Of a DNA stretch of 64,000 nt, positions 45,190 through 57,199 are shown piece by piece (positions within the stretch are counted from its first letter, which is position 1; each line of letters opens with the position of its first letter). Origin of the DNA: Acheta domesticus (taxonomy: Eukaryota > Arthropoda > Insecta > Orthoptera > Gryllidae); the NCBI GenBank assembly GCA_031308135.1, contig JAHLJT010000631.1, positions 193,319,685 to 193,383,684 on the forward strand, written 5' to 3'. A model generated the notes under the pieces. That model searched no databases. It was not told where the DNA came from and saw only the letters and a program-made list of their open reading frames with translations. A program made the translations under genes and the position numbers.

Positions 45190-46140
45190 AAGGAGACGTA
45201 ATAATCACTACGATTTGATGTCTGTGATGAATTCTTGATGTTCTACAGCACTTGAGTACAGTCTACAGGAGGTAATCGTATGTTGAAACAAAAGAATAAT
45301 GGGAACTTTCAAGGCGAATACTAGTGTCTACGTAATATCCTAGATTAAGACAAAATAATCACTAGGAAATTGAACGTTATTCTGGAACATTATTTGTGAC
45401 ATTAACAAAGTCTCGTTACTACAAAATATGGGTAACATAATTGATAATAACTGACTTGGGAATTTAAAGGGCGAATTTGTCGACGAAGCTTGCACCCTTT
45501 ACTGGGAAGGTTGGTAGTAATTTGGATAAGCCAAAGATTCGAAGTTGTCTTATAAGATATCTTTTGACAGAAATTTGTAAGTATTATAACACTTTTCTTT
45601 GTTAATATTGTAGATCCGTTTCTTATATTAATTACATAAAACTAAAATGAAATTATACTCTTACTTGGAAAGAGTTATTTATTTGAAAGACAAACAGTAT
45701 TTAATTTAATTTCTTGCTTAAAGGCACTTCAATGTTATTAGAGCAAGATCTTAGAGAGTTGTATTAAACAATTTTCGTACAAAAGACCTGAGAATGTTCT
45801 GGCCAAAAGGATCAATTCGAATTTTTGATCAAACATCAGACACTATATTAATAACACTACGCCTGATACTAACTCGAATTTAACCTATTTAAAAGTGTTT
45901 TCCAGTTTTAAATTGCATGAAAATGTTATAAAGATACATCAATATTTCTCAACTTATTTCTATGAACAACAAAGTACAGCTTCGACGCTACAGCAAATGT
46001 GGCAACGTCGGAGAGCCACAATATTGACATAGTTATGGCTTCCAGATTCTCACAATTGAAATGCCACCACCAATTTATTTACGTCTTAACCCAGCGGTGC
46101 CAAACAAACACGACACCGACTATTTAATTTCTTTTTGACT
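45190..46140. other. AT-rich spacer
   Basis: Nothing recognised. Confidence 0.4.
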
Positions 46141-46149
46141 GCGTTTTCG

Positions 46150-46500
46150 TGTAGAGCACAGTTGCACTACGAAAGAAAGGAGCGAAATGGGGGATTAGGA
46201 GTCCGAGTTAGCAAGATAGAGGCGAGCAAGGCTGCATCAGCGAGATCAGAGATCAGTGGTGGAGGAGCGTCAGCAATGCAAAAGGACAGGGCGCAGAAGG
46301 AAGCTTTATGAAGAGAAAAACGTAGCCGCCATTATTTTCCCCTTCCCCCGCCACCCTCCGCCACCCCTCCTCTCCCAACCCCTTCTCCCCCCTTGGACGC
46401 TTCTCAGCGAAGCTTCGCGGAGCGCGCAGTGCCGCGTAAACAACAAGAGGCAGAAATTAAAGCAAAAGCGACAATTAACGCTCAGTTCTTAATTTGTCGG
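46150..46500. other. GC-balanced patch with pyrimidine tract
   Basis: CCGCCACCCTCCGCCACCCC-type pyrimidine run at about 46340-46400, followed by GCGAAGCTTCGC palindrome. No gene recognised. Confidence 0.35.
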
Positions 46501-47312
46501 TCCTTTCTCACGACGCGAAAAATAAAAAAAAATACATCTCCTACAAATTGTAAAGAGGAACGCCAGTAAAGAAGAAACGCAAAGTTGCCAGCCAGTCGGA
46601 AACGGGAGGTGCGGATGAGATGAGAGACGAGAGGAACTCTAGAGGTGTGCGACTTCAGAGAGGGCGTTTGGAGAATGGTGGATATTTGTGCAGAGTGTCC
46701 GGGTGTCCGGGCGGTCAAGAGCGGCGGGCCGGAGACCGAGTGGAACGGAGAACTCAAAAATAACGAGTGATACTTACAGGGAGCACTTTCGCTCCACTCG
46801 TTTAAGCTGCGACGCTAAGATACTTTTTTCTGCCCTTAGAGACGGAATTACTTTCAGGCAAAAATTCATTGATTTATCTCTGCGAAAACGCTTTAAACGA
46901 CAGCTTGCGATAAAAAGCAGAAAAAATCGGGTTACATACTTTCAATTATAAAACATTAAATAATATGGACAATTGATGAAATCTCTACTATGACCACATT
47001 TGTTAATTAGGTGAAGGCGATGATATTTTTCTGTTTCAATACAGAAATTCGCTTTAGGCCGATTTAAATTAGTTCTTGTATAATTAATGAGTTTGTTTCT
47101 GGAAAGTATTTCATGAAAATCAACTAACTCAACACAGATGTTCCACTTTTTTTACTACAAATGTGTTTCTTCGCTAAATTATATTATACTTTTTGGAAAA
47201 ATTCCTGAATTGCGGTTTTTGAGAATTAGGTTCACCTATAGAAATCAAGAGTTCAATTTTCCAGAGCAGTTGATAATATTACTGCAAAACAGTGAAAAAA
47301 CTGAAATTAAGA
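46500..47312. other. AT-rich spacer
   Basis: No feature recognised. Confidence 0.4.
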
Positions 47313-47320
47313 CTATCACA

Positions 47321-47625
47321 CAGTGGCGTAGCTTCAGATAGTGTCCCCCGGAACAAAAGTAATGGTATCACCCCCCTTCATAAATTAAATATAAAACTAT
47401 CTTATTACTGAATTGTGTATACATAATTAATAAAAATAAAAGTTTATTTGCACATCACATTTATTTATAATATATTAAAAACTGTTTCTAATTCATAATA
47501 ATTGAAATATAATTTTTAAATAAATAAATATATAATTCCAACTGCAAAATTTTCCATTTGGTGTCACCCTTAATATGGTGACTTTTGGGCGGACCACCTC
47601 TCTGCCCCCTGTAACTACGCAACTG
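47321..47625. mobile_element. hAT-like MITE with target-site duplication
   Basis: The left end starts CAGTGGCGTAGCTTCAG. The right end, reversed, reads CAGTTGCGTAGTTACAGG. These resemble the CAGTGGCGTA termini of hAT-type elements widespread in animals. Near-identical 8-bp direct repeats flank it: CTATCACA (47313-47320) and CTACCACA (47626-47633), matching the 8-bp duplication made by hAT transposases. The 305-bp AT-rich interior has no coding capacity. One mismatch in the duplication and in the ends suggests age. Confidence 0.88.
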
Positions 47626-47689
47626 CTACCACATTTTCTTTTCCACCTCGTAGGAAAAATTCCTGAATTTAAGAATACACACCCAATGG

Positions 47690-47930
47690 TAACACGAAGT
47701 GCAACCCGCTGCAGGGTTCACATGGGCCACAGGGCCGCAAGTGCGTGTCGTGGGTGGAAGTGGGCGCGTGGGAAGGGGCTGCCTAACCGGGTCAAGTAGG
47801 CTGGAGGGTCGGCAAACATCTGGCGGATAGGAGGCGCTCTGCAGATGACGGGTCGAGCACTTCCAAGTGATGGAGGGGGGCGGGGCTCAAATTGTGTTAT
47901 GGTTGCATACCGTGCGCACAGTGCGTGTTC
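47690..47930. other. GC-rich patch
   Basis: GC-balanced to GC-rich. No gene recognised. Confidence 0.35.
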
Positions 47931-47979
47931 GAGTTTTAACACAACATACAAAGTACGATTTACAAGGCTGCCTCTAACA

Positions 47980-48045
47980 TAATAATAATAGTAATAATAA
48001 TGACAACAATAATTAAAATAATAACAGTAACCAAAATAACAGTAA
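47980..48045. repeat. Imperfect AAT microsatellite
   Basis: AAT repeats with AAC/AAG variants, resembling the tract at 9.4 kb. No LINE remnant is recognisable next to it. Confidence 0.7.
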
Positions 48046-48049
48046 TAAT

Positions 48050-50037
48050 CTTTAAATTTAAATCATTAAGGTTTTCGAACACAATTCGAGCCTTCTCCTA
48101 AATCAAATTTTATAATGTCTCCATTAAATAAAAGGTAGTGGGTCTTAGGCGTATTATAGCTTCACACATTGACCGGTTATATAGTATAAACGATAAATTT
48201 CAATAAAATCGTAAAATTAATAGAATGAACACCTATCTGCTATCATTTGTTCGTTAATTTGTTTTAAGAGTTTCTGTCGATCGTTATTTCATCACATGGC
48301 TCGGGCAAGTGTGTGAGAGTGAGATTTTAGCTATGTTAACCAAGGCTATGGCTGTGCAAACATGCAAATTACAACAGAAAATTGATATATTATTTTCGAT
48401 AAAGTCTTTGTTTTTTGAATATAAAACAAATAAGCCCATGTGAAGCTATACTTCAGAATTTTCACCTGTAATAAGTATCCCCAAACACTAAACGATGCGT
48501 TTCGAATTGCTAGGGTTTTAATTTCGGCACAATGCATGCAAGACTTTCAATTTGGAGGAAAAATTTTATGTACGTTTTAAGTCCTAGTTGAAAAGATTTT
48601 GGGTATCTGGGATTTACAGACTTAGGGATCAGGAACTTACAAATCTCAATTGATATTTTTATCATTACATATTACTTAAATATTAGAATATGAGAATGCA
48701 AAGTCAATTTTCCGGTGAAAAACATTTCCAGTTGTATTATCAGAACAACATGAATGCTGGTGATAATATTCAGAAGCTTTTTCAATACAATTATAGGACG
48801 TATGTTTTATTGAAGAATGGTTAACCCCTTGGAAGTGCATATATTAGAAAATATTAGTTTATCTGTAATACGCTGCTTACTTATTACGTAGTTCATTTCA
48901 ATTACGAATAATCATATCATTAGTAATTAACGTTGCAAAATTCGCGAGCATTTTCGTCAAAGGTACCTAGTCAGCTAATAATTGTCATTAATGAACATAA
49001 TTGTATGAAGCATTTATCCAAAGTACAATTAACAAAATAGAATTTGAGAGGAAACCTCTAACCGTGGGATATAATCACTATTTGTTTTAATGGCACTGGA
49101 AGGTTTAATTACATATCTGGAATTTGAATTAACAGTAGAGCATTGCAAGACTGTTGCATGGGATACTACAACGATCAGTACGCCGTACAGTAGTCATAAT
49201 TTTTTTTACCTCTTGAATTTCCTAATTTTTATATTTTTGTTTTTAAATAAAATGGCACTAGTGGTGCTACAACAGCACGTACATCCTCGCGATATGGTTA
49301 ATGACGATGTAATATTATAATATGACAATTTCTGTCTTACACTTCAGCAACCATTTGAAAAATTCTTTAACAAAGTCTAAAAAATACATATATTTTTTAA
49401 ATATATTAAATATATATAAATTCAAATGCTTAAACGAAAACAGCTTTATACCATTGAATTCTGTACATTCACATTCTTCATAAAAATATTAACGACGCAC
49501 GATGCGTCTTTTAGTAGTAAATAAAGTAATTAGTTTATACTCGCATTAACGCGAAAAAAAGCAATAGCTTACAAGTAACAATGACCGGTAATTCGTATGG
49601 AATACACATATTGTCAATTAGCATTGTTGATTAGCAAGAAAATAAAAAGGAATAGAAAAATATTATATTTATATTCATCAAAATTACTCGGTTTTTACAA
49701 GCATTTCTTTTCATTCCCACTTCTTACTAAGCAAAGCAAAATAATGTATTCGTTTTCACATTTAATTAAATTAAAGGACGCAATTTAAAATAGATTTTAA
49801 GTTATTTCTAAAAGATGAATTTTAAAACTTATAACGAAAGCTCGACGAAGAAACGAACAAAGAAATATGAAATAATATACAAATTCTAACTTACAGAGCA
49901 TGCAACTGCTTCAAAACACCTCTAAAATCACACCTCTTGAAAATCACACTTCCACACTCTCTTAAAGATTTTCTTTCCGACTATACGTTATACCTTTATG
50001 AATGAGGTCCTAAGTAATTGTATTCTTTGCGAATTAT
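48050..50037. other. AT-rich stretch, nothing recognised
   Basis: About 2 kb without an identifiable gene or repeat. Confidence 0.45.
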
Positions 50038-50547
50038 ATGATGCAGAAACTTCATTTTACTAGAAGCATTAATTATTTCTGCATTGTCCACACAAACAAC
50101 TCAAAAGGGAATGAGTGCCACACAGTACTATCAATTTCACGGACATGGTGGTGTTGTGCAATTTACCAACGCATTTTCACATTACTCAGGCAAGGAAGTA
50201 TTGGTAGACAAGGAAATTTTTGTTTTCAAGATTTGAATGACAGTCTCCAAGCTCTTTCCACCTTTTCTTATATTAACATCAGAAATACAAAATTTAAACC
50301 CACAATTCACATCCACTATGTCCTGATTGTTGATATCATCTTTTTTTCACAAGAAACACGCTTTTACGAATTGAAACACCATCTGACGATGAAAGATTAT
50401 TCTCTGAACTTTACGCCGTATTGCGGCGTTCCTATTGTTAGATTGCAACTTCATAACCAGAGAGAGAGAGAGGGAGAAGGGTATTACAGACAGAGTTCTG
50501 AGAAGAGGATTACAGACAAAATTGGAGCAATTTTTGAGCAAAAATGA
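50038..50547 (+). other. 169-codon open frame, function unknown
   Basis: This is the longest open frame in AT-rich, non-repetitive sequence here. The translation is mixed, with no recognisable domain, signal peptide or membrane segment. Its 3' part runs through a GAGAGAGAGA stretch at about 50460-50475. In 128 kb of double-stranded reading space a frame this long may arise by chance about once, so I do not call it a gene. Confidence 0.15.
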
Positions 50548-50549
50548 AA

Positions 50550-51214
50550 ATGTTGGATCTTCACGTAAATTGCCCCCCCCCTCCCCACCAAACAATATAC
50601 GTTTCGAATTCAACTGGCCGCAACATCAACGAGATGGGTCGGTGAACATGTTTTAGCTGCTAGAGGGGATTACAAATGGACAGAGACGATATGCTGAAAA
50701 CAAGTTTTCGACATCATGGACCCACAAAACGTGGATTCTACCTACAGAATGTATTAAGAGGAAGGAAATTTACTACGTAAGGAACAAAAATTATATACTT
50801 TTTCGGAATCAGGTAGGCAATCAGACAAGACAAATTTTTCTGTTAAAAAATTGCCGTTTCTCTTTGCAGCGTTACACACATTTCTCTATGCTGCGCACGT
50901 AGTATGCGAGAAAGTAGGAAGAGTAAAGAAATGTGACTATAACAATCATCGCCTTTCACACAACATTTGTTCACAATTACACAGCCATACGTGTACTGTG
51001 TACCACGCTATAAGTCTGTCTCGTGCAGAGATACGCGTGCCCCGCGCTGGCCCCTCCGTCAATGTTCGCAGGATGCACGAGAGGGCAGGTTGCCTTGGTA
51101 TTACCCGAGGGAAGCGACATCTAGCGCTCTTGCTATCGCTTGGCCAAGCAATTTGGACCACGTCAGAGACTCATTCGAATTTTTATACAAGTGGGTAGTA
51201 CATGTAGCATTTTA
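50550..51214. other. Spacer
   Basis: Begins with an eight-C run near 50574. Otherwise nothing recognised. Confidence 0.35.
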
Positions 51215-51219
51215 TTGTC

Positions 51220-51690
51220 GAGGGTCAACGATGGCTAGCCGGCTGTGGTAACAATTGCCGCAGCTGCTTTCACTGCGTATCCTGGGGTCGAGTGCCGATG
51301 ACAGCGGAGTTTTGTCACTAGCCTAATAGCTTTCATAGCTAGATCAAATTCAGATATAATCTGCAGGAGAACTCTCGTGGTCTGCTTCTGTGATTGATAA
51401 TGTATCTCCGGTCAATAAAAGGCATATACTGTGGTAGTGCCTTAACAAACAGTCCACGATCCTGCATTATAGCCCCTTCTTCATGCTTGACCCCTCTTCT
51501 TTTCTTATACAAACGCACACACATATACCATACATACACTGCAAGCCGACGTGTACGTCGACTGGGATCTCACATTCCTGCAAAGGAAGAACACCGCCAC
51601 CTCCAGGTATATGACATGTACTACACCTACAGGACTAATGACCACAGTAGGTAACGCGTCCGGAAATACGAAATATTGGTAAACAATCGG
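51220..51690 (+). mobile_element. tRNA-derived SINE, family 1, copy 10 (diverged)
   Basis: A weak B box (GGGTCGAGTGC, 51285-51295) is followed by family blocks in order: TCACTAGCCTAATAGCT hairpin region, CTGCAGGAGAACTCT, the GTATCTCCGGTCAATA block, a CACACACA segment near 51525 and ACCGCCACCTCC near 51595. The end has CAGGACTAATGACC and an AATCAATCAG tail near 51700. Strong divergence makes it one of the oldest copies. Confidence 0.78.
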
Positions 51691-51699
51691 TTAATTAAT

Positions 51700-52755
51700 C
51701 AATCAGTTGTAAAGTTTTTTGTTTTAATGCGTGTTTCCCATTACAAATAGGGCGGGGTGGCCAATGTTATTATTTTTCTTTATACTGACTCAACGAAAGT
51801 TTAATTGGCACATCACAAGTTTAATTAAATAGTATTTTCCTTTTTTATATACAGACAACGATAATATTTCATTCACGTAGCTTTCAAGCAAGTCATTGTT
51901 GAAAAAATATTGTTTTATAGATCGTCTCTCTATCGACGTCCAAGAGCATTTAAAACTACGTATTTGGATAGAGGCTATCATAAACATGCATTCTTTATGA
52001 AGCAACATTCTGTTACTGATTTGAAGAAAACAAATAAGTTTGAAAACAGTAAAAGATAACAGTCAGTACGATAACTTCAATGATACTAAAATGTAAGTTT
52101 TTTTGGTAAGACCAGGAATTAATATTTTCACTGAATTATTCGCTATTTGGCATTATTGAAAATGTCATTATGAATGTCATTATATTTGGCTCAGAAATCA
52201 AGAAAATGAATAAGCCACCACAAATTCCGACATTGATGACTGGTCATCTGGTGAAATTCAACAATACCTATTTGGGTAATTGGCACCAGAGAATATAAGA
52301 AGTTTCTATTGGGAAGGGAAGTTAAATAATTATTTATTTATTTAAAACATTGGTGATGCGTAAATAGTTCCAGATGCTTTCAAATTAAAATCAGTGTTCC
52401 ATTTCTAAACACAATTAGTATATTTTATCAAATTTCCGCAACAATATAGGAGATACAGCTAATTACTAATGTGATTAATTAAACTTGAACTAATGACACT
52501 GAAATGCATTTTGTTTCAATAAAGGTTTCCAAAAGTTCACGTGGGATCATGTTCGACGCAAGCTCCATTACCATGTTTACACAGAGTACGAGATTCTTCA
52601 AAATGAACATGAATGTTTCATTTCTAAACACCGTAAACAAACATTATAAAATTTCCTCAAAAGGATTGGAGAGATCAGCTGATCGACTAAAAGCACATGA
52701 TGAACTTGGTGAATGCTCATCACAATTTTTAAAGGAGTCCACAACACGAATTTTT
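51700..52755. other. AT-rich spacer
   Basis: No recognised gene or repeat. The 111-codon frame at 52504-52839 ends in the Lys/Arg-rich translation of a purine tract. Confidence 0.4.
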
Positions 52756-52764
52756 TTCTTCCGA

Positions 52765-53012
52765 GGGAAACATAAGAGAAAGAGGAAACAGAGAGAAGAG
52801 AAGAAGAAGAGTAAAAGGGAAGGAGAGAAGAAAAAATAAGAAGAAAAGGAAAATAAATAGAAGTAGAAGAATAAAAAACTATTAGAGGAATAAGAAAAAT
52901 AAGAAAAGAAAGACGAAGGAGGAAAATAATGGGCGATAGAGACAAAGAAGAGGAAAAAAGAGAAGAAAGGAAAGGGATCGAAGAGAGGTGGAAGGACAGG
53001 CAGATGAGTAAG
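52765..53012. repeat. Purine-rich low-complexity tract
   Basis: Long GA/AAG-rich sequence with few pyrimidines on plus, running up to the left end of the next element. A perfect GAA run follows beyond it at about 53236-53256. Confidence 0.8.
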
Positions 53013-53014
53013 AA

Positions 53015-53229
53015 TACACTTCGATTTACTTATAATGGAACTTGACCTTTAAATGTTACGTTTTCCTTCGATCGGAAGCTTGAACGTCACCATAGTGATG
53101 CGACGGTAGTGACAGTTCTAGCTCCCGATTGGATGACACCATCTCAGCAAACTTCCGTCAAGTACCCGATTGGATGACAACATCTCAGCAAACTTCCTTT
53201 AAGTGCTACTACAAACAAATCGGAGTATA
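53015..53229. mobile_element. MITE, family M1, copy 2
   Basis: The ends are inverted copies: left CACTTCGATTTACTTATAA, right (reversed) TACTCCGATTTGTTTGTAG. They match the ends of the 15.1-kb element, and the shared interior word AGCTCCCGATTGGAT confirms the relationship. TA flanks both ends (53015-53016, 53228-53229). An internal 41-bp direct repeat (53124-53164, 53165-53205; CCCGATTGGATGACAMCATC) is unique to this copy. Confidence 0.78.
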
Positions 53230-53269
53230 ATAAAACAAGAAGAAGAAGAAGAAGAATTAGAGTAAGCTG

Positions 53270-53645
53270 TCGCTGGGGCTCATGAGAGCGTGGCCGAGCT
53301 CTACCCGGGTGACGGGCGTTCGGAAGGGCGAACGCGCGGCGGGGCGACGATGGACGGGCGGCCGCGTCCGGCGGGCGGGCGTGCAGGCGGACAGGGGGGC
53401 GGGGGCGTATGGATGGGCGGCGTGTCGGGGTGACGGGCTACCGCCGTCCGTAAGCGCGCAGGCGTGTGCACCGGCGGGGGCGGCGGCGGCGGCGGTGGCA
53501 GCGACGGACGGCGCCGGGGGCGGCGGGGGCAGCGCGCGCGAGTGATGGCCACGCCCGCGCGGCGGCGGTGGCGGGGAGCAAGGGTGGGAAAGGGATGGAG
53601 GGGTGGGGATGTAGGACTTCCACCTCGCACCGACATGCAGACGAC
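53270..53645. other. CpG-rich island
   Basis: Very GC-rich, with (GGC)n runs at about 53475-53500. Open frames on both strands are Ala/Gly/Arg/Pro-rich and carry no domain. Confidence 0.45.
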
Positions 53646-53656
53646 GCTTCGCGCTG

Positions 53657-54181
53657 GGACCGGAAGAGGTGGCTCAAGGCATCAACTGATGTCTCTGCAG
53701 TGCCTCTGAAGGGAGGTCCTACGTTCGAATTCCAAAGGAGGCCGGATTTTAGACCGAATTCAACTCTGGAGAACAATTCTAGCTGATGGCTGCTGTGATC
53801 GACATTTTCCGTGGTTTCTCCAATCAACACCAGGAGAATGCCGGAGCAGTACCCTCACGAACGGGCCACGGATCGCGCGTGATCTTTCCTCCCTCTTCCT
53901 TTTCCTATAATCACCCCTTACTTACAGTTATACTAACACGCACTACACTAATACACATGCAGGGAGCATAAACCTTATCCCGGGTGAGGCGGCGCCCCGC
54001 TGGTGGGAGATGCCTGATTAGGAAATCCTCCATTAGCCGACGCTAGGTCGGTGCCGGATCTCTCCATCCAGAGGGGGAAGACCACCGCCATCTTTCGAGG
54101 AAAAACACGCACTAAACTTACGGAACTAATGACCTCAGCTGACGCTCCCAGAATCACTAACAACCAATCAATCAATCAAAT
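53657..54181 (+). mobile_element. tRNA-derived SINE, family 1, copy 11 (full length)
   Basis: A box TGGCTCAAGGC at 53670-53680, B box with two changes at about 53722-53732, then family body blocks in order, including CCAATCAACACCAGGAGAAT near 53820 and CTGGTGGGAGAT near 54000. The 3' block has GGAACTAATGACC at 54121-54133 and an AATC repeat tail (54164-54180). It lacks part of the hairpin segment after the head. Confidence 0.92.
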
Positions 54182-54302
54182 AGTGCTGGGGCCGCCAGGG
54201 TGGAGCGACGACGATTCGCACGCTTTCTCTCTCGTGCGAGGCGCTATCAACGGTTGGGATTGGAAACACCACCGGACCGAAACAAATTTACTAAGACTCT
54301 TC

Positions 54303-54560
54303 TTCTTTACCCCTAGGGTGGCTGATGGGTAGCGTACTGGCTTCCCGGGAGCCAATCTCGGGTTCCAGTCCATGTCAGGGCTAAAATAGTTGTAGCTTTC
54401 CTTGAAAATCGCCTCAGTTCCTGTAGCTGTCGAAGAAAAACACAGGCAGGCGGAATGAACGAATACGTTATGTTCGCCACCTGTTTCTCTTTTCCCCCAA
54501 GGGTGGGAATTAAACTAGTTCTAGGCATGGGGGTCACCGTTACTTAGCCTTAAAGTCGCA
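54303..54560 (+). mobile_element. tRNA-like SINE, family 4 candidate
   Basis: A box TGGCTGATGGG (54319-54329) and B box GGTTCCAGTCC (54361-54371, one mismatch) sit 31 bases apart. Between them TGGCT-TCCCGGG-AGCCA gives a 5-bp stem with a 7-base loop, like an anticodon arm. The T stem and acceptor stem do not pair well, so it is not an intact tRNA gene. The following ~180 bp is unlike the other families. Confidence 0.58.
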
Positions 54561-54564
54561 CAGT

Positions 54565-55235
54565 TGACCCAAAATGCCAAATACATTTATTTCTTCTTCC
54601 ACACTTCCCGAGTATTGAGCACAGAAAAAACTTTGCAGATAGAATAAAAGTTGGAGGTAGGGTAGACATATGCACACGTGATATCAGGAACGAGGTGTCG
54701 GAAGTAAACTTATGCGAGAAGTCAAAAACAAAATTTACATAACGAGAGCGATTTAGATAAGACTTCCAATGTCCATGTATATTCCCCGGCAAACTCTGAG
54801 GTAAAATTTATATAATATAGAGAAATTAATTGAAATACATTTTTATGACAAATGTAGCAAATATAAGCATAAAACGGATGAACGAAACATTTGAATATCG
54901 GTGGGCTGACCTATATTACATTACTTATGCATATAATAGTTTTGTGTAGCAGTTTGGGTTGAGTTTCATTTACATTAAACTTAATGTTACATGTAATCAT
55001 AATTATGATTGGTGATTTTCTGAGTTTATAATTATTTTAGTTATAATCATTGATACTGTCCAATTTTTTTCAACAATACTTAGTCTTCAATAAGGTATGC
55101 AAATATGTCTTTATGTATGAATTCAATTGCGAGTAAATTGAACTCTTCAATTGCTTGATTTGATGGCCACTATCATAATCGTTTGCCCATTTTTCTGTTG
55201 CATTTAACTACACAAATACGAGATATTCACGTGTC
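54565..55235. other. AT-rich spacer
   Basis: Nothing recognised. Confidence 0.4.
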
Positions 55236-55239
55236 TCCA

Positions 55240-55475
55240 GATGTACCCCAAATTTTTCTCCAAATATTCCTTCACATGTCCTCTCAATTTCCCTCAAAAT
55301 ACGTTCCTTCAAAAGTAATTCCCAAAAAGGTTTTTTTTTTTGAAAATGTTCTCCCGAAAATGTTTCCCCAAAAATTTCTTCCAAAATGTTCCCTCGAAAA
55401 TGTTCTCCCTAATGTTTCCCCCTTAATGTTTTCGTACTGTTCCCTTAGTGTTTCACCAATGTTTTCGCGGTGCAT
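55240..55475. repeat. Degenerate ~16-bp minisatellite (AAAATGTTCYCCC type)
   Basis: Loosely repeated AAAATGTTCTCCCG, AAAATGTTTCCCC and AATGTTTTC words in tandem, with a ten-T run near 55332. Spacing varies from 14 to 18 bases. A plus frame through the array reads as Phe/Pro/Lys/Val repeats and is not convincing as a protein. It resembles the array at 56.7-57.1 kb. Confidence 0.7.
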
Positions 55476-55479
55476 TGCT

Positions 55480-56725
55480 TCTCGTAGCAGCGCAGCCATA
55501 GCTGAATGTGGTCCCAGAGAGAACTACGCGTTTAATTTTCGCGCCTCCCCCAGGGAGATTTGTCCTACCGCACCATCATAAAAAAATGAAGAGCTGGGTA
55601 AAATAACGATGAAAGTTCATTTTTTATTAATTTTAGATTATGATGTTATCTGTCTTGTGTAGTACACGTTTATTTTTCTATAATCATAATTACATGAAAT
55701 GTGAAAAACGGATACGCTCACAGTGAAAAATATGTTTAAATATGTTTATATAAAGGATTCATAACTTTAAAATTAAAAGATGTGACAGTATTGAAAATGT
55801 GACATTCATCGTTATTCTCAAAATTCTTCAGTTTGTTACGTGTTACTTCGTGATTCTTAGACTGTAGCGAGAAAAACTATTGCAAAAATATGTTACAATA
55901 GAGAAGTTTTGATATTGCCAGTTCAGAGAATAATGTAAACATATTGTGATGTTAAAACAATAGTGTGCCTGGAATATTTTAGCGGGTACCTTTCTTTATT
56001 TTCTGGATTTTCGGAATGTGAGATTTTTTGTGAAAGGTTGTATGCCTGTGTAGTTTGTAATAACTGCTATTTCGTTTCTCGAAAAGTATGAAATAATTAC
56101 AAGCTTTAGAGGATTTTGTTTTCGTTGTAATAAAACCGGGTGATATGGAATGGCGAATGAAAGGATATCATCTGTCAGAGAATTGTATTTGGAGCAAAAT
56201 ACGTTAATTGGCCAACGCATGCACGAGAAGCATTTCATTCTATGAAATAAGGAATGGGATCCTCGGGTTGCAATATTTTGGGAAACATAAATTAAATATT
56301 TTTATACGGTTAAAGGATCTGAGTGCAAGACTTGTTATGAAATGATTTTCTAAAAAATTCATGAATACCTGTATTTTTCATGCGTGATCTTTCTAACTTA
56401 TAGAAATTAACTAAAAAATAGACGATGCACACGTTTTTCCAATTTCATTTGTATCGTAGTAACGAGTAGAAAGTTTTTAAATGTACTTTGTCAAATACCT
56501 AATATTAACACACGCGAACATTTAATAAATTGTATATAATTGTTTTGGACGTAAAAATAGCTTCGTATAACTTCAGACCAGAACCTAGAATGTGCACTGA
56601 AGCATTGTAGGTCCGTTCTGATAGTCAAATTAAGTAATTTTTATTTTACATAGATTTCTGGTCTTTGTTTCTGGGCTCTCTTCTACGGAGAACAAGTTAC
56701 CAGAAGAGATAAAAATACACTTAAT
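55480..56725. other. AT-rich spacer
   Basis: Nothing recognised. Confidence 0.4.
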
Positions 56726-56734
56726 TATTCGCCT

Positions 56735-57008
56735 CACATGTTTCCGTACATGATCCTTGATATATTCACCTCGCATATTCACAGCATATTCCTTAGGATG
56801 TTCATCATCACTTTTATCAATTTTTTTTTGTATGTTCAGTTCACACATTGGCCGTATGGTACCCTCACATGTTCATCACAAGTTCTCACACGTTCTCAAA
56901 ATGTTCCCTACATGTTCTCTAACATTTTGCACACATTTGTTTCCAGATGTTTCTCAAATGCTTATGAAAATATTTCCCCAAATGTTCCCCACGTTTTTCT
57001 AATTTTTA
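56735..57008. repeat. Degenerate ACATGTTCTC minisatellite
   Basis: Variable-length tandem words such as ACATGTTC, ACACGTTCTCA and AAATGTTCCC. It is similar in composition and motif to the 55.3-kb array and grades into the ordered 34-bp repeats downstream. Confidence 0.7.
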
Positions 57009-57122
57009 TCCACATGTGGTTACAAATATTCCCTTAACTTTTCCCACGTGTGCTCCCAAATATCCCCCTAAATTTCCCCACATGTGCTCCCATATATTCC
57101 TCTAAATTTTCCTCAACGTGTT

Positions 57123-57124
<2 letters not shown>
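57009..57124. repeat. Tandem repeat, exact 34-bp period
   Basis: Units at 57009-57042, 57043-57076 and 57077-57110, with a partial fourth from 57111. Each has the pattern CCCACRTGTG, then CTCCCAAATAT, then CCCYCTAAATTT. Every unit is exactly 34 bases. The array runs directly into the TA tract. Confidence 0.9.

Positions 57125-57192
<68 letters not shown>
57125..57192. repeat. (TA)34 microsatellite
   Basis: Sixty-eight bases of perfect TA, which can extrude as a cruciform and is expected to be length-variable. Confidence 0.97.
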
Positions 57193-57195
<3 letters not shown>

Positions 57196-57199
57196 AAAC

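Noticed and set aside
54303..54371. True tRNA gene
   Set aside because: Good A and B boxes and an anticodon-like arm, but the T stem and acceptor stem do not pair, and a SINE-like body follows.
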